Source: Bacteroidales bacterium (lineage in GTDB: Bacteria > Bacteroidota > Bacteroidia > Bacteroidales > Muribaculaceae). From it: DNA of 46,276 nt. Each line of letters begins with the position of its first letter. The stretch's first letter is position 1. The notes beneath the pieces are model-generated. The model made no database searches, was not told the origin of the DNA, and saw only the letters and a list, made by a program, of their open reading frames with translations. The position numbers and the translations under genes were made by a program. Of this stretch, positions 1 through 10,014 are shown piece by piece. The DNA is taken from positions 1-46,276 of the forward strand of contig JAJBUG010000022.1 of NCBI GenBank assembly GCA_020860515.1, given 5' to 3'.

Positions 1-24
1 TGGTATTAGATTTAAGGTAAGAAG

Positions 25-55
25 ATTATTCGTCGTGACGACGGATAATTTTTTT
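25..55 (+). terminator. Intrinsic terminator of an upstream gene outside the window
   Basis: An 11-bp stem (25-35 with 39-49, one T-G wobble) closes a 3-base loop and is followed directly by a run of T at 50-55. This is a classical rho-independent terminator for a + strand gene that ends before the window. Confidence 0.75.
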
Positions 56-108
56 GTCCCCACCCCAAATCCCCTCAAAACACTAAGGTTGCAGAAGTTG
101 TTTATATT

Positions 109-139
109 TTTGTAGATACGAGGATAATGGCTAACTTTG
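109..139 (+). promoter_or_regulatory. Bacteroidetes promoter for the DEAD-box helicase
   Basis: TTTG at 109-112, a 19-base spacer and TAACTTTG at 132-139 match the Bacteroidetes primary sigma factor pattern (-33 TTTG, -7 TAnnTTTG). The expected start near 146 leaves an untranslated leader of about 70 bases before the ATG at 218. Confidence 0.75.
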
Positions 140-217
140 CAAAATCTTTTACAATGATATTTGCGGATTTAACTTGTATCACAAACATAGATATAAAACT
201 TAAACACCTATATAGTC

Positions 218-1969
218 ATGACATCTTTTGAAGAATTAGGCGTGAATGAGAATTTGCGCCGCGCGATTGAGGAATTGGGATTTGAGAAACCCATGCCAGT
301 GCAAGAAAAAGTGATACCAGTACTGCTCAATGGCGACCACGATGTGGTAGGCTTGGCACAAACCGGCACCGGCAAGACAGCAGCCTTCGGCCTCCCTGTA
401 ATCCAACGCATTGATACCAAGCGACGTGTGCCCCAAGCTCTGATTCTGGCCCCTACGCGCGAGCTGTGCCTGCAAATCGCAGGCGACCTGGCCGACTTCT
501 CAAAATATGTCGATGACCTGGAGGTGCTGCCAGTGTATGGCGGTTCGTCAATCGAGAGCCAAATACGACAGCTTAAAAAGGGCGTGCAGGTAATAGTGGC
601 CACCCCCGGGCGCCTGATCGACCTTATTAATAGAGGTGTGGTAAAGCTCAACGATGTGCACACCGTGATCCTTGACGAAGCCGACGAGATGCTCAACATG
701 GGCTTTGTGGACTCGCTCAACGAGATTCTGCAACATGTGCCTGAGGACCGCACCACCCTGATGTTCTCAGCCACCATGCCAGCCGAAGTGGCCAAGATCG
801 CCAAGAAATACATGAAGGATGCCGAGGAAATAGTGGTGGGCAACCGCAACGAAGGCGCCGAAAATGTGCGACACATATATTATATGGTAAATGCGCGCGA
901 CAAATACTTGGCCTTGAAGCGCATCGTGGACAACTCGCCAAATATCTATGCCATCATATTCTGCCGCACACGCCGAGACACCCAGGAAATAGCCGACAAA
1001 CTTATCAGCGACGGATACAATGCCGAAGCCCTGCATGGCGATTTGAGCCAAGCTCAGCGCGACTTGGTAATGAAGAAATTCCGGGACCGCGTGCTCCCCA
1101 TCCTTGTAGCGACTGATGTGGCTGCCCGAGGCCTTGATGTTGACGATTTGACCCATGTGATCAACTATGGACTGCCCGAGGACGTGTCGGTTTACACTCA
1201 CCGCTCAGGCCGCACGGGGCGCGCTGGAAAGGCTGGCACATCAATAGCCATTATCCACAGCCGTGAAAAGGGGCGCCTGCGCGAAATCGAGCGAATCATC
1301 GGCAAGAAATTTGAGCACAAGGATGTGCCCACGCCCGAACATATCATTGAGAAGCAGCTTTACAACCTTGCTGACCGCCTTGAAAAGGTGGAAGTGCCCG
1401 AAGAGGAAATCGACAAGTACTTCCGTGGCGTTAGCAAGAAACTGTCGTGGCTATCGACCGACGACCTGCTAAAGCGAGTGCTTTCGCTCGAATTCAATCG
1501 ACTGCTGGCTTACTATAAGGATGCTCCTAAGATCGACTTTATCGATGAAAAGCCCAGCAAGGGCGAAAAGGGCGGAAAAAAAGCCAAACGATTCGAGAAT
1601 GATGGCAACAAGGACCGCCGCACCGCCGAGCCAGGAATGGCGCGCATATATGTAAATGTAGGCAAAGCCGACGGATTCTTCGCGGGCAACCTGATCGAAC
1701 TGCTCAATAAGAATGTACCAGGCAAGCGAGTTGACGTAGGCCGAATCGACCTAATGCCAGATTACACCCTCTTTGACATTCCTGAGGAGGATGCCAAGCG
1801 CACGGTGGCAGCCCTCAAAGGGAGCGAGTTCTTCGGCAAGCGCATATACAGCGAGGTGGCCTCGGAGGACAAGGATTACGCTGGCAAGGGCAAGAAAGAC
1901 TATGCCAAAGCCAAGAAAGATTATGGCATGAGCATTGCAAAACGTAAAAAAACGCAAATAAATTGGTAA
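218..1969 (+). CDS. deaD: DEAD-box ATP-dependent RNA helicase (DeaD/CsdA type)
   Basis: Cytoplasmic RNA helicase that unwinds RNA duplexes, usually in ribosome assembly or mRNA turnover at low temperature. Seen in the 583-residue protein: Q-motif region near 24-30, Walker A AQTGTGKT at 47-54, PTREL near 79-83, TPGR near 129-132, DEAD at 153-156, SAT at 184-186, and the C-terminal helicase motifs ARGLDV and HRSGRTGRAG. The C-terminus (about 470-555) resembles the DbpA-type RNA-binding domain, followed by a Lys-rich tail. The ATG at 218 starts the usual N-terminus and lies behind a good promoter. The gene appears monocistronic. The DeaD/CsdA assignment within the DEAD-box family is by overall architecture; the exact RNA substrate cannot be read from sequence. 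Confidence 0.95.
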   Translation: MTSFEELGVNENLRRAIEELGFEKPMPVQEKVIPVLLNGDHDVVGLAQTGTGKTAAFGLPVIQRIDTKRRVPQALILAPTRELCLQIAGDLADFSKYVDDLEVLPVYGGSSIESQIRQLKKGVQVIVATPGRLIDLINRGVVKLNDVHTVILDEADEMLNMGFVDSLNEILQHVPEDRTTLMFSATMPAEVAKIAKKYMKDAEEIVVGNRNEGAENVRHIYYMVNARDKYLALKRIVDNSPNIYAIIFCRTRRDTQEIADKLISDGYNAEALHGDLSQAQRDLVMKKFRDRVLPILVATDVAARGLDVDDLTHVINYGLPEDVSVYTHRSGRTGRAGKAGTSIAIIHSREKGRLREIERIIGKKFEHKDVPTPEHIIEKQLYNLADRLEKVEVPEEEIDKYFRGVSKKLSWLSTDDLLKRVLSLEFNRLLAYYKDAPKIDFIDEKPSKGEKGGKKAKRFENDGNKDRRTAEPGMARIYVNVGKADGFFAGNLIELLNKNVPGKRVDVGRIDLMPDYTLFDIPEEDAKRTVAALKGSEFFGKRIYSEVASEDKDYAGKGKKDYAKAKKDYGMSIAKRKKTQINW

Positions 1970-1997
1970 AAATAGCGATTGTATAAATTAAAATTGT

Positions 1998-2005
1998 TAT
2001 TTTTG
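1998..2005 (+). promoter_or_regulatory. Probable -7 promoter box for the DUF3256 gene
   Basis: TATTTTTG matches TAnnTTTG, 60 bases upstream of the ATG at 2066. A convincing -33 element at the right spacing was not found, so this is moderate. Confidence 0.5.
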
Positions 2006-2014
2006 CAGAGCATT

Positions 2015-2037
2015 AGGCCAAGCTGATGGCTTGGCCT
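2015..2037 (+). other. 9-bp perfect hairpin in leader of the DUF3256 gene
   Basis: AGGCCAAGC at 2015-2023 pairs perfectly with GCTTGGCCT at 2029-2037 around a 5-base loop. No T-run follows, so it is a poor intrinsic terminator. If the -7 box at 1998 is used, it sits at the very 5' end of the mRNA, where it could stabilise the transcript. Confidence 0.45.
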
Positions 2038-2065
2038 GTGGTCGAAGATATACGTTTCTGCCAAT

Positions 2066-2740
2066 ATGAGGATACTGACTGCAATATTAACCATCGTGAG
2101 CGCTGCCGCAATCAGCTGGGCACAAGACGCCGAGCCCACCGCAGCTACGCTCACGGCTGAAAAAGCCTTTGCCGAAGCCCCCGAAGATGTCATAACCCTG
2201 ATTGACAAAAGCGGACGCCTCGACATGCTCGACTATTTCCATGCCGGATCGGACAAAACTACCAGTTCGCCCTACGGCAGCGAGTGCGCTATACTGCAAT
2301 CCAACAACGAGCCTTCTGCCCAAGGCAATTCCAGCCTGATTTATGTCAGCAACAACGGCCTGGTCAACATCCTATTCGTGCTCAACGGCAACAAGCCCGA
2401 CCCCATAATCGGCATAATAGAAACCAGCGCCAAGCCAATACCCGACAGCGGTGTGCGGTTCTACGACAAGCGCTGGCAGACTCCGGCAAAGCCCATTCTT
2501 GTCGAGCCTACCCTCTCTGACTGGCTAATCGATGCCAAGGACCGCCAAGTTGTGGCAGAAGCATTGCCATTCATATTGGCTCAGTACGGCTTTGACCCAG
2601 AGACAGGCGAACTGACCATGATTCAGCAAATGACCGAATACTTCGTAAAGGGAGACCAAGATGAGGTGTTGGCAAAAATAAAGCCACAGCTCACTTATAA
2701 ATGGGATGGCAAACAATTCAAACTCACAAGCAAGGAATGA
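2066..2740 (+). CDS. DUF3256 family secreted protein
   Basis: A 224-residue protein with an N-terminal signal peptide (hydrophobic stretch then a likely cleavage after the Ala/Trp-Ala region near residue 19), so it is probably periplasmic. The overall sequence matches DUF3256, a Bacteroidales family without known function; I recognise the family by its general pattern, not by a catalytic motif. Its stop codon overlaps the start of xseA (ATGA at 2737-2740), which implies co-transcription and translational coupling with the exonuclease VII genes. No function should be assigned. Confidence 0.75.
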   Translation: MRILTAILTIVSAAAISWAQDAEPTAATLTAEKAFAEAPEDVITLIDKSGRLDMLDYFHAGSDKTTSSPYGSECAILQSNNEPSAQGNSSLIYVSNNGLVNILFVLNGNKPDPIIGIIETSAKPIPDSGVRFYDKRWQTPAKPILVEPTLSDWLIDAKDRQVVAEALPFILAQYGFDPETGELTMIQQMTEYFVKGDQDEVLAKIKPQLTYKWDGKQFKLTSKE

Positions 2741-4074
2741 GCCAAACGCAAGCCTATACATTATCACAACTCGGACGCCACATACAAGCTCTGATCACCA
2801 GAGACGCCAACCTGCAGAATGTGTGGGTGGTAGGCGAGACTGTGGATGTGCGCGTAAGCGGTGGCCATTGCTATCTCGAATTGGTGGAAAAGGACCCATC
2901 CACGGGCAAGGCCGTAGCAAAAGCTCGCGCCACGATATGGGCCTCGACATTCTATCGCCTTTCGGCTGACTTCATGCGCGCCACTGGACAGACATTCCGC
3001 AGCGATCTCAAGGTAATGGCCTGCGTGGCAGCCACCTACCATCCGCTCTACGGCATGAGCCTCAATATCGTAGCCATCGACCCCACTTATACCCTGGGCG
3101 ATGCCATGCAGCGCAGGGCGCAGATGATAGAGCGACTGCGCCGCGAGGGAATCATCGACATGAACCGCACCCTGCAATGGCCGCTGCTGACCCAGCGAAT
3201 AGCCATCATATCAGCGCGCGGTGCTGCCGGCTACGGCGATTTCATGCACCAGCTCTACAGCAACCCCTCGCGCCTGCGATTTGCCACGCGCCTATTCAGT
3301 GCAGTGCTGCAAGGCGAGCGCACAGCACCCACTATCATTGCGGCCCTCGATGAGATTCACAGCAATATCGACCAGTGGGATTGCGTGGTGATAATCCGAG
3401 GGGGCGGAGCTACAAGCGACCTCGCTGCGTTCGACGACTACAACTTGGCAGCCAACATAGCACAATTCCCTATCCCAGTGATTATAGGCATCGGCCACGA
3501 ACGCGATGTAACGCTGCTCGACTATGTGGCCAATATGCGAGTGAAAACACCCACGGCGGCTGCCGAATGGCTTATCAGCCGAGCCGAGGGGGAATTAGGC
3601 CGACTGCAACAGATAGCCTCAGCCATGCTGCAGGCTGTAAGCGACCGCATCAGCGGCAACCATCGCCAGCTCGCCTTCATCGAAGGGCAAATACCAGCCC
3701 TGGCACAGAACGCCCTCACTCGCGCCCAAAACCGCCTCCTCAGCCTCCAGTCGGGGCTCGCATCGATTAGCGATCGCCGGCTTCGACCCGAAATGGCGCG
3801 CCTTGACGGAATCCGCCAAGCCATAGTCCAAGCTGCCCAGGTAGCAATCGAGCGAGCTGATACCCGGCTGAAAGGCTCGCAGCAGTTGCTCGACGTGCTA
3901 TCGCCACAAGCCACCCTGCGCCGAGGCTACTCCATAACCCGCATTGCGGGCCACGCCGCCAAGGCTGCCGACCTGCGCGAGGATGAAATCTTAGAGACTA
4001 CCTTCGCCGACGGCACCGCCTATTCCACAATCAATACAATTGAATTAACAATAAACAACAATAACCCTAATTAA
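2737..4074 (+). CDS. xseA: Exodeoxyribonuclease VII large subunit
   Basis: Large subunit of exonuclease VII, which degrades single-stranded DNA into oligonucleotides in DNA repair. The 445-residue product begins with an OB-fold nucleic-acid-binding domain (about 8-105, with the conserved WVVGET...SGHCYLEL pattern) and continues into the catalytic domain with IIRGGGATSDLAAFDDY and GIGHERDVTLLDYVA followed by TPTAAAEWL, all hallmarks of the family. A longer reading frame opens at 2701 inside the preceding gene, but the ATG at 2737 is preferred: it overlaps the upstream stop in ATGA, has AAGG just in front, and gives the normal family N-terminus. The small subunit gene follows 46 bases downstream. 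Confidence 0.95.
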   Translation: MSQTQAYTLSQLGRHIQALITRDANLQNVWVVGETVDVRVSGGHCYLELVEKDPSTGKAVAKARATIWASTFYRLSADFMRATGQTFRSDLKVMACVAATYHPLYGMSLNIVAIDPTYTLGDAMQRRAQMIERLRREGIIDMNRTLQWPLLTQRIAIISARGAAGYGDFMHQLYSNPSRLRFATRLFSAVLQGERTAPTIIAALDEIHSNIDQWDCVVIIRGGGATSDLAAFDDYNLAANIAQFPIPVIIGIGHERDVTLLDYVANMRVKTPTAAAEWLISRAEGELGRLQQIASAMLQAVSDRISGNHRQLAFIEGQIPALAQNALTRAQNRLLSLQSGLASISDRRLRPEMARLDGIRQAIVQAAQVAIERADTRLKGSQQLLDVLSPQATLRRGYSITRIAGHAAKAADLREDEILETTFADGTAYSTINTIELTINNNNPN

Positions 4075-4120
4075 AGCCACCGATGCGCTGGCGCCAGCTG
4101 CGCGTACCAAATAACTGCCA

Positions 4121-4321
4121 ATGGAAGAAAACCTCACTTACGAATCAGCTCTGCGTGAGCTTGAATCCATATTGCGCTCGATGCAGAGCGACCAATGCGA
4201 TATCGACAAGCTCGCAGCCATGACGCGACGCGCCACCGAGCTGCTGGCTTCGTGCCGCGCACGCCTCACGACCACCGAAGCTGAATTGCGTCAAATTCTT
4301 GCCAGCTTAGAAGAAGCATGA
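4121..4321 (+). CDS. xseB: Exodeoxyribonuclease VII small subunit
   Basis: A 66-residue protein, the typical size for XseB, predicted to form the helical hairpin that binds the large subunit. The pattern LTYESALRELESIL near the N-terminus and the heptad-like C-terminal helix match the family. It follows xseA after 46 bases and its stop overlaps the next ATG in an ATGA (4318-4321), so the regulator gene downstream is likely translated from the same mRNA. Confidence 0.93.
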   Translation: MEENLTYESALRELESILRSMQSDQCDIDKLAAMTRRATELLASCRARLTTTEAELRQILASLEEA

Positions 4322-5229
4322 ACGAAAACCTGATTTATCTGCAGGATCTGGCCAGCCTGAGCAAAATCGCAGAGAACTACTGCCGATTTGGCGACGACTA
4401 CATCATGTGCCAAATCACACCCACGACTGACCTGCCAAGCCCGCCCGATGGCGCGCCGCGCTTCTCGGGCCTTTCGCTGTGCCTATGCACTCGCGGAACG
4501 GCCGCCGGAATGCTCGACGACCAGCCCATCACGCTCACAAAGGGTTCGCTGATGGTATTCAGCCGCTGGAACTCTCTGAAATTCGATTTCAATAAGGACA
4601 ACGACGATTTCCACGGCGAGATTCTGTTCATATCCGAGCCTTTCATTCACGATATCAACATCGACATGAACGCGCTGGATATGCACACCCTCTTCGACTC
4701 AAAGCCCAGGCCCGTGATGGACACATTCACGCCCAAGGAGCTTGACATGGTGGCCGACGCGTTCCAGCTGCTGCGTCACAATGCCGAGCTTGGAGGCGAG
4801 ACCGTGTACACGCGCAACATTGCTCGCTCGGCCCTGCAGTGCCTGGTGTATCTGCTGTTGCAGGTGCACACCCTGCGCAACAAAAGCGAAGACCGACCTG
4901 CCACTCAAACGCGCCAGGTAGGCTATGTCCAGGAGTTCATGCAGCTGCTGCAACTTCACCACACTCGCCACCGCAGCATCACTTTCTATGCCGACAAGCT
5001 GCACATCTCGCCCAAGTATCTCTCGCATATAATCAAAGAGACCACCGGCAAGAGCGCGAGCGACTGGATTGGCGACTTTGTGGTGCGCGAGGCAAAGAAC
5101 ATGCTGCGCTTCACCAACAAGAATGTGCAGCAGGTGGCCTACGCCCTGAATTTCTCCACTCAGTCGTCGTTTGGCAAATTTTTCAAGCATATTACTGGAA
5201 TGTCGCCCTCAGAGTTCCAAAAAAGCTGA
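4318..5229 (+). CDS. AraC family transcriptional regulator
   Basis: A 303-residue DNA-binding regulator. The N-terminal part (about 1-190) is a cupin-like sensing region; the C-terminal part (about 200-303) carries two helix-turn-helix motifs, visible as LHISPKYLSHIIKETTGKS and VQQVAYALNFSTQSSFGKFF followed by GMSPSEF. The ligand is unknown. It overlaps xseB by 4 bases, an unusual place for an AraC gene, and suggests constitutive co-expression with exonuclease VII rather than autoregulation from its own promoter. Confidence 0.9.
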   Translation: MNENLIYLQDLASLSKIAENYCRFGDDYIMCQITPTTDLPSPPDGAPRFSGLSLCLCTRGTAAGMLDDQPITLTKGSLMVFSRWNSLKFDFNKDNDDFHGEILFISEPFIHDINIDMNALDMHTLFDSKPRPVMDTFTPKELDMVADAFQLLRHNAELGGETVYTRNIARSALQCLVYLLLQVHTLRNKSEDRPATQTRQVGYVQEFMQLLQLHHTRHRSITFYADKLHISPKYLSHIIKETTGKSASDWIGDFVVREAKNMLRFTNKNVQQVAYALNFSTQSSFGKFFKHITGMSPSEFQKS

Positions 5230-5311
5230 TAAAATTGACCCAAACAGAAAATATTTTTGCGATTATGCAAATTTTAAACCAATAAAAGAGTGTATTTAGC
5301 AAAATTTTTTA

Positions 5312-5319
5312 TAACTTTG
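5312..5319 (+). promoter_or_regulatory. -7 promoter box for the OmpA-like/TPR lipoprotein
   Basis: TAACTTTG, 57 bases upstream of the ATG at 5377. It lies downstream of the alternative GTG at 5290, which argues that the upstream codons are not translated. Confidence 0.7.
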
Positions 5320-5376
5320 CGTACACGTTTAAAAGTGAAAAAAATAACAACTATTTATAAACAATTTTTCCGAATC

Positions 5377-7065
5377 ATGAACCAGAAATTAGGTTATGTA
5401 GCGATTCTTGGCGTGGCTCTCATGATGAGCTCATGCGGCAAGAAGCTTGGCCAATTCAGCGCCGACTACTTCACTACCAATCCCAACCCACTGGAGGTTG
5501 TAGGCGAGAAGGTGCCTGCAACTGTGACAGGCCACGTGCCCTCGAAGTTCTTTGTTAAGAACGCCGAGGTTACCGTTACTCCCTACCTCGTATTCGACGG
5601 CCAGCAAGTTGCTAGCCAGGCATACAGCTTCCAGGGCGAGAACGTTCGCGGCAATGCACCCGTGATCAGCTATGAAAACGGCGGCAATGTCACCATCCCC
5701 GTATCCTTCGACTATCAGCCTGCCATGGCTCAGAGCGTGCTTGAGCTCGCTTTCGATGTTACCCAGGGCGGCAAGCAGTACACCCTGCCCCGCGTGCAGG
5801 TTGCCACTGGCGTAGTTGCCACCGCTGCTTTAGCTGATGTTGCCACCGTCACCCCCGCTATCGGCAGCGACAAGTTCCAGCGCGTAATCAACGAAAAGTA
5901 CGCCGCTGACATTATGTTCTTGATCAATGTGGCCAACATCCGCGCCAACCAGCTCAACACCAACGCTATGAATGAGCTGTGGAGCGAAGTCGACGCTACC
6001 AAGACCAACGACCGCCGAGTGATGAAAGAAATCAACATCGAGAGCTACGCTTCGCCCGATGGTGGTTACGACTTCAACTACAAGCTCGCTGAAAAGCGTG
6101 AGACCAACACCGACAACTATGTGCGCAAGCAGCTGCAGCAGCAGAAGGTGACCGAGTTTGGCAACCTCACCGCCAACTTCACCGCTGAGGACTGGGAAGG
6201 CTTCAAGACCCTCGTAGAGAAGAGCAACATCCAGGACAAGGAGCTCATCCTCAACGTGCTCACAATGTACAAGGATCCCGAAGAGCGTGAAACACAGCTT
6301 CGCTATCTGGCAAGCGTATTTGAGCAGCTGGCTGACCAAATCCTGCCCCAACTCCGCTATTCACGCATCACAGCTTCGATCGACGTGATTGGCAAGACCG
6401 ACGAAGAACTCCTGGCTGCTGCCAAGAGCGATCCTAAGAGCCTCACCGTAGAGGAGCTGCTCTATGCCGCTACCCTTACCGACGATCCCGCTCTGCAGGA
6501 GCAGTTCTACAAGGCCGCTACCGAAGCTTATCCTAACGACTACCGCACCTGGAACAACCTCGGTATGGTACAGTACGAGCAGGGCAAGTATGCTGAAGCT
6601 AAGGCTTCGTTCGAAAAGAGCAACAGCGTACAGAAGAATCAAGAGGCTAACATGAACCTCGCCCTGATCAACATGCTCGATGGCAATTACAGCGATGCCA
6701 AGAATCTACTCGGCCAGGCTGGTGGCGTAGATGAGCTCAGCGATGCTCTCGGCACCTACTACCTGAAGATGGGCGACAACGCAGCTGCAGCCAATGCATT
6801 TGGCGACACCAAGAGCAACAACGCTGCTCTGGCTCAGATCCTGACCAAGGACTACAGCAAGGCTCGCAACACACTGCAGGCTATCAACAGCCCCGATGCT
6901 GTGACCTACTATCTGCAAGCCGTACTGGCAGCTCGCACCAATGGCGACGCTGGCACCGTGCTCAGCTATCTGCAAAAGGCCTCACAGATGGATCCCGCTC
7001 TCGGCCAGCAGGCTCTGACTGACCTGGAGTTCAGCAACTACGACGTTAGCAGCATCGTAAAGTAA
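5377..7065 (+). CDS. OmpA-like/TPR-repeat lipoprotein
   Basis: A 562-residue lipoprotein. The signal peptide ends in the lipobox MMSSC with Cys at residue 20, so it should be anchored in the outer or inner membrane. A beta-rich N-terminal region (about 30-160) is followed by a segment with NIESYASPDGGYDFNYKLAEKR, which resembles the peptidoglycan-binding OmpA C-terminal motif, and then by tetratricopeptide-like repeats (about 375-540, with NNLGMVQYEQGKYAEAKASF as the clearest). The frame is open back to a GTG at 5290, but the ATG at 5377 gives a proper signal peptide and lies after the promoter. Codon use is strongly biased (GCT, GAG, CTC), as in highly expressed genes. Likely a cell-envelope structural protein; the precise role is unknown. 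Confidence 0.8.
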   Translation: MNQKLGYVAILGVALMMSSCGKKLGQFSADYFTTNPNPLEVVGEKVPATVTGHVPSKFFVKNAEVTVTPYLVFDGQQVASQAYSFQGENVRGNAPVISYENGGNVTIPVSFDYQPAMAQSVLELAFDVTQGGKQYTLPRVQVATGVVATAALADVATVTPAIGSDKFQRVINEKYAADIMFLINVANIRANQLNTNAMNELWSEVDATKTNDRRVMKEINIESYASPDGGYDFNYKLAEKRETNTDNYVRKQLQQQKVTEFGNLTANFTAEDWEGFKTLVEKSNIQDKELILNVLTMYKDPEERETQLRYLASVFEQLADQILPQLRYSRITASIDVIGKTDEELLAAAKSDPKSLTVEELLYAATLTDDPALQEQFYKAATEAYPNDYRTWNNLGMVQYEQGKYAEAKASFEKSNSVQKNQEANMNLALINMLDGNYSDAKNLLGQAGGVDELSDALGTYYLKMGDNAAAANAFGDTKSNNAALAQILTKDYSKARNTLQAINSPDAVTYYLQAVLAARTNGDAGTVLSYLQKASQMDPALGQQALTDLEFSNYDVSSIVK

Positions 7066-7096
7066 GCATCCCAATACAGAAATCAAATATAATTAA

Positions 7097-8134
<1,038 letters not shown>

Positions 8135-8165
8135 TCCGCTTAACCCCAATCACACCTAACACAAG

Positions 8166-8200
8166 GGGGCGATGCTCGAATAAGCATCGCTCCTAATTTT
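8166..8200 (+). terminator. Intrinsic terminator of gapA
   Basis: An 11-bp stem (8166-8176 with 8183-8193, one G-T wobble) and 6-base loop followed by TAATTTTTAA. It marks the left border between the housekeeping block and the accessory island. Confidence 0.85.
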
Positions 8201-8276
8201 TAATGCCATCTTTTATCTAAGCTAACTTTATTCTCAAATTTCCATAATGATGTGATAAGATATTAAAATATTTTTG

Positions 8277-8284
8277 TAACTTTG
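8277..8284 (+). promoter_or_regulatory. -7 promoter box for the AAA-ATPase/nuclease gene
   Basis: TAACTTTG, 17 bases before the ATG at 8301. The -33 element is not clear. Confidence 0.6.
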
Positions 8285-8300
8285 TGAAAAGTTTTCGATT

Positions 8301-9917
8301 ATGATGATTAAGAAAAAAGTAAAATATCCCGTAGGATGGCAATCCTTTGAAAGGATTAGGACTGCTGGAGCTGTATATGTTGACAAAACTGGCTTTATCG
8401 CCCAGTTGATTGACGAACAAAGATATGCATTTTTGTCGCGTCCGCGACGGTTCGGCAAGAGTTTGCTGCTTTCGACTATCGAAGCTTATTTCCAAGGGAA
8501 AAAAGAGCTATTCGAAGGGTTGGAGATTAGCCAATACGAGGAAAAATGGGAATCCTATCCGGTATTTCATTTCGATATGAGTTGTTCCGAGGCAAATAAT
8601 CCTGACAAACTTGAAGGATATCTGAGGAATCAGATTCATGATTATGAAGAAATATACAACATTTCAGTAGGTGATTGCAGAAGTGTAGGAGAAGCTTTTG
8701 GCCGGCTTATAGAAAAAGTAAGCATATCTACCAGAAAGGGGTGTGTAATATTGGTGGATGAATACGACAAGGGCATACAAGAAACAATTGATGACAAACC
8801 AGCTCTTGAACTAAACCAGCAACTACTGCGTCCTTTCTTCTCACAACTCAAGTCTCAGGACAAATACATTAAATTCGCCATGGTCACTGGCGTAGCCCGA
8901 TTCAAGCATTACACTTTGTTTTCAGGTGCCAACAATTTAGAAGATATTTCTTTTATGAAAGATTATTCCGCAATCTGTGGCGTAACCGTTGATGAGTTAA
9001 AGGAATATTTTTCAGAGGGCATTGCCTCTTTAGCTGAGGATTACGAAGATACCGAAGATAATATCATCAATCGGTTGCTCCAGAAATATGATGGATACCG
9101 CTTTTCGCGTGCTGATGTACACGTATGTAATCCCTTCAGCTTACTCCGAGCTTTCACCAACAATGCCTTAGGCGAGTATTGGGTGACATCGGGCACATCA
9201 AAAGTTTTTATAGATTTCCTAAAGCGAGCCAACTACGATTTCTCAAAAATCAATGGCATTTGGGCCTCAGAAAAACGATTAAGCAGTCTGTATGACGACA
9301 ATGATCCTGTGCCACTACTCTACCAAACTGGATATCTTACAATTGAAAAATACAATCGCGACCTTGAGGTATATCTCCTGAAAATTCCAAATGGTGAAGT
9401 GCGTGGAGCCCTCTTTGAGGACTTAGCTCCAATGTACTTAGGCATTTCTTCTACTGATGGGGCTCAAAAAGCACGCCAGCTGCGTAGTTGCCTGATTAGA
9501 TGCGACCTCGAGGGTTTCGTGAAAACTCTGGATTCTCTTATCGCCAAGGTGCCTTACCCTATCTTTGAGAAAGATAGCAAAGAGAATGCCTACCATTTGA
9601 TAGTTTACTGCCTATGCTTAGCAGTGGGTGTTGATAATCGTTGTGAGGAGCCTATGGCTGATGGGCGCCCCGACCTTGTGGCCTTCACCGACAAGTATAT
9701 CTATATCATAGAGTTCAAACTTGACCAATCCGCCGAATCGGCTCTAAAGCAAATAGATGAAAACAACTACGCACGCCCCTACTTCGCTGACGGCCGTGCC
9801 ATCTATCGCATTGGCGCCTCATTCTCCTCCGAAAGCCGCAATATCAACCGCTGGCTCATCCAGCCTCCTTCCGGCAACCCCTACGAAATCCTCGCCACCC
9901 CCAATCCGAAAATGTGA
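8301..9917 (+). CDS. AAA-ATPase-like and PD-(D/E)XK nuclease domain protein (DUF1703 type)
   Basis: A 538-residue protein of a family that is often present in many copies in Bacteroidales. N-terminal AAA-ATPase-like domain: VYVDKT near 26-31, Walker A variant RPRRFGKS at 47-54, Walker B LVDEYD at 151-156. C-terminal PD-(D/E)XK domain: GRPDLV with Asp458, then IIEFKL with Glu471 and Lys473. The family has no established function; defence, mobile-element or DNA-processing roles are proposals. Translation could start at either of two adjacent ATG codons (8301 or 8304). The last roughly 280 bases are visibly richer in G+C than the front half, which could reflect recombination between copies. It sits beside a restriction-modification operon but is transcribed towards it. 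Confidence 0.85.
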   Translation: MMIKKKVKYPVGWQSFERIRTAGAVYVDKTGFIAQLIDEQRYAFLSRPRRFGKSLLLSTIEAYFQGKKELFEGLEISQYEEKWESYPVFHFDMSCSEANNPDKLEGYLRNQIHDYEEIYNISVGDCRSVGEAFGRLIEKVSISTRKGCVILVDEYDKGIQETIDDKPALELNQQLLRPFFSQLKSQDKYIKFAMVTGVARFKHYTLFSGANNLEDISFMKDYSAICGVTVDELKEYFSEGIASLAEDYEDTEDNIINRLLQKYDGYRFSRADVHVCNPFSLLRAFTNNALGEYWVTSGTSKVFIDFLKRANYDFSKINGIWASEKRLSSLYDDNDPVPLLYQTGYLTIEKYNRDLEVYLLKIPNGEVRGALFEDLAPMYLGISSTDGAQKARQLRSCLIRCDLEGFVKTLDSLIAKVPYPIFEKDSKENAYHLIVYCLCLAVGVDNRCEEPMADGRPDLVAFTDKYIYIIEFKLDQSAESALKQIDENNYARPYFADGRAIYRIGASFSSESRNINRWLIQPPSGNPYEILATPNPKM

Positions 9918-9935
9918 ATCCTCCCTCATTGGAAA

Positions 9936-9980
9936 AAAGATTATGGAGCAGAAACATAATGTTTCTACTCCATAATCTTT
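9936..9980. terminator. Bidirectional hairpin between convergent genes
   Basis: Outer 13-bp stem (9936-9948 with 9968-9980), one mismatch, then an inner 6-bp stem (9950-9955 with 9961-9966) around a 5-base loop. A-run on the left and T-run on the right fit termination in both directions for the ATPase gene (+) and the 632-residue gene (-). Confidence 0.7.
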
Positions 9981-10014
9981 ACTTCACATGATAGTCGTTC
10001 GTAAATTTGGCAAT

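Noticed and set aside
2015..2037. Terminator of the helicase gene
   Set aside because: The hairpin is not followed by a T-run, and a probable promoter lies just before it.
2701..2736. Longer start for xseA at 2701
   Set aside because: It would lie inside the DUF3256 gene and adds 12 residues not typical of XseA; the ATGA overlap at 2737 is the normal coupling signal.
5290..5376. GTG start at 5290 for the lipoprotein
   Set aside because: The promoter box at 5312 lies downstream of it, and the extra residues would hide the lipoprotein signal peptide.
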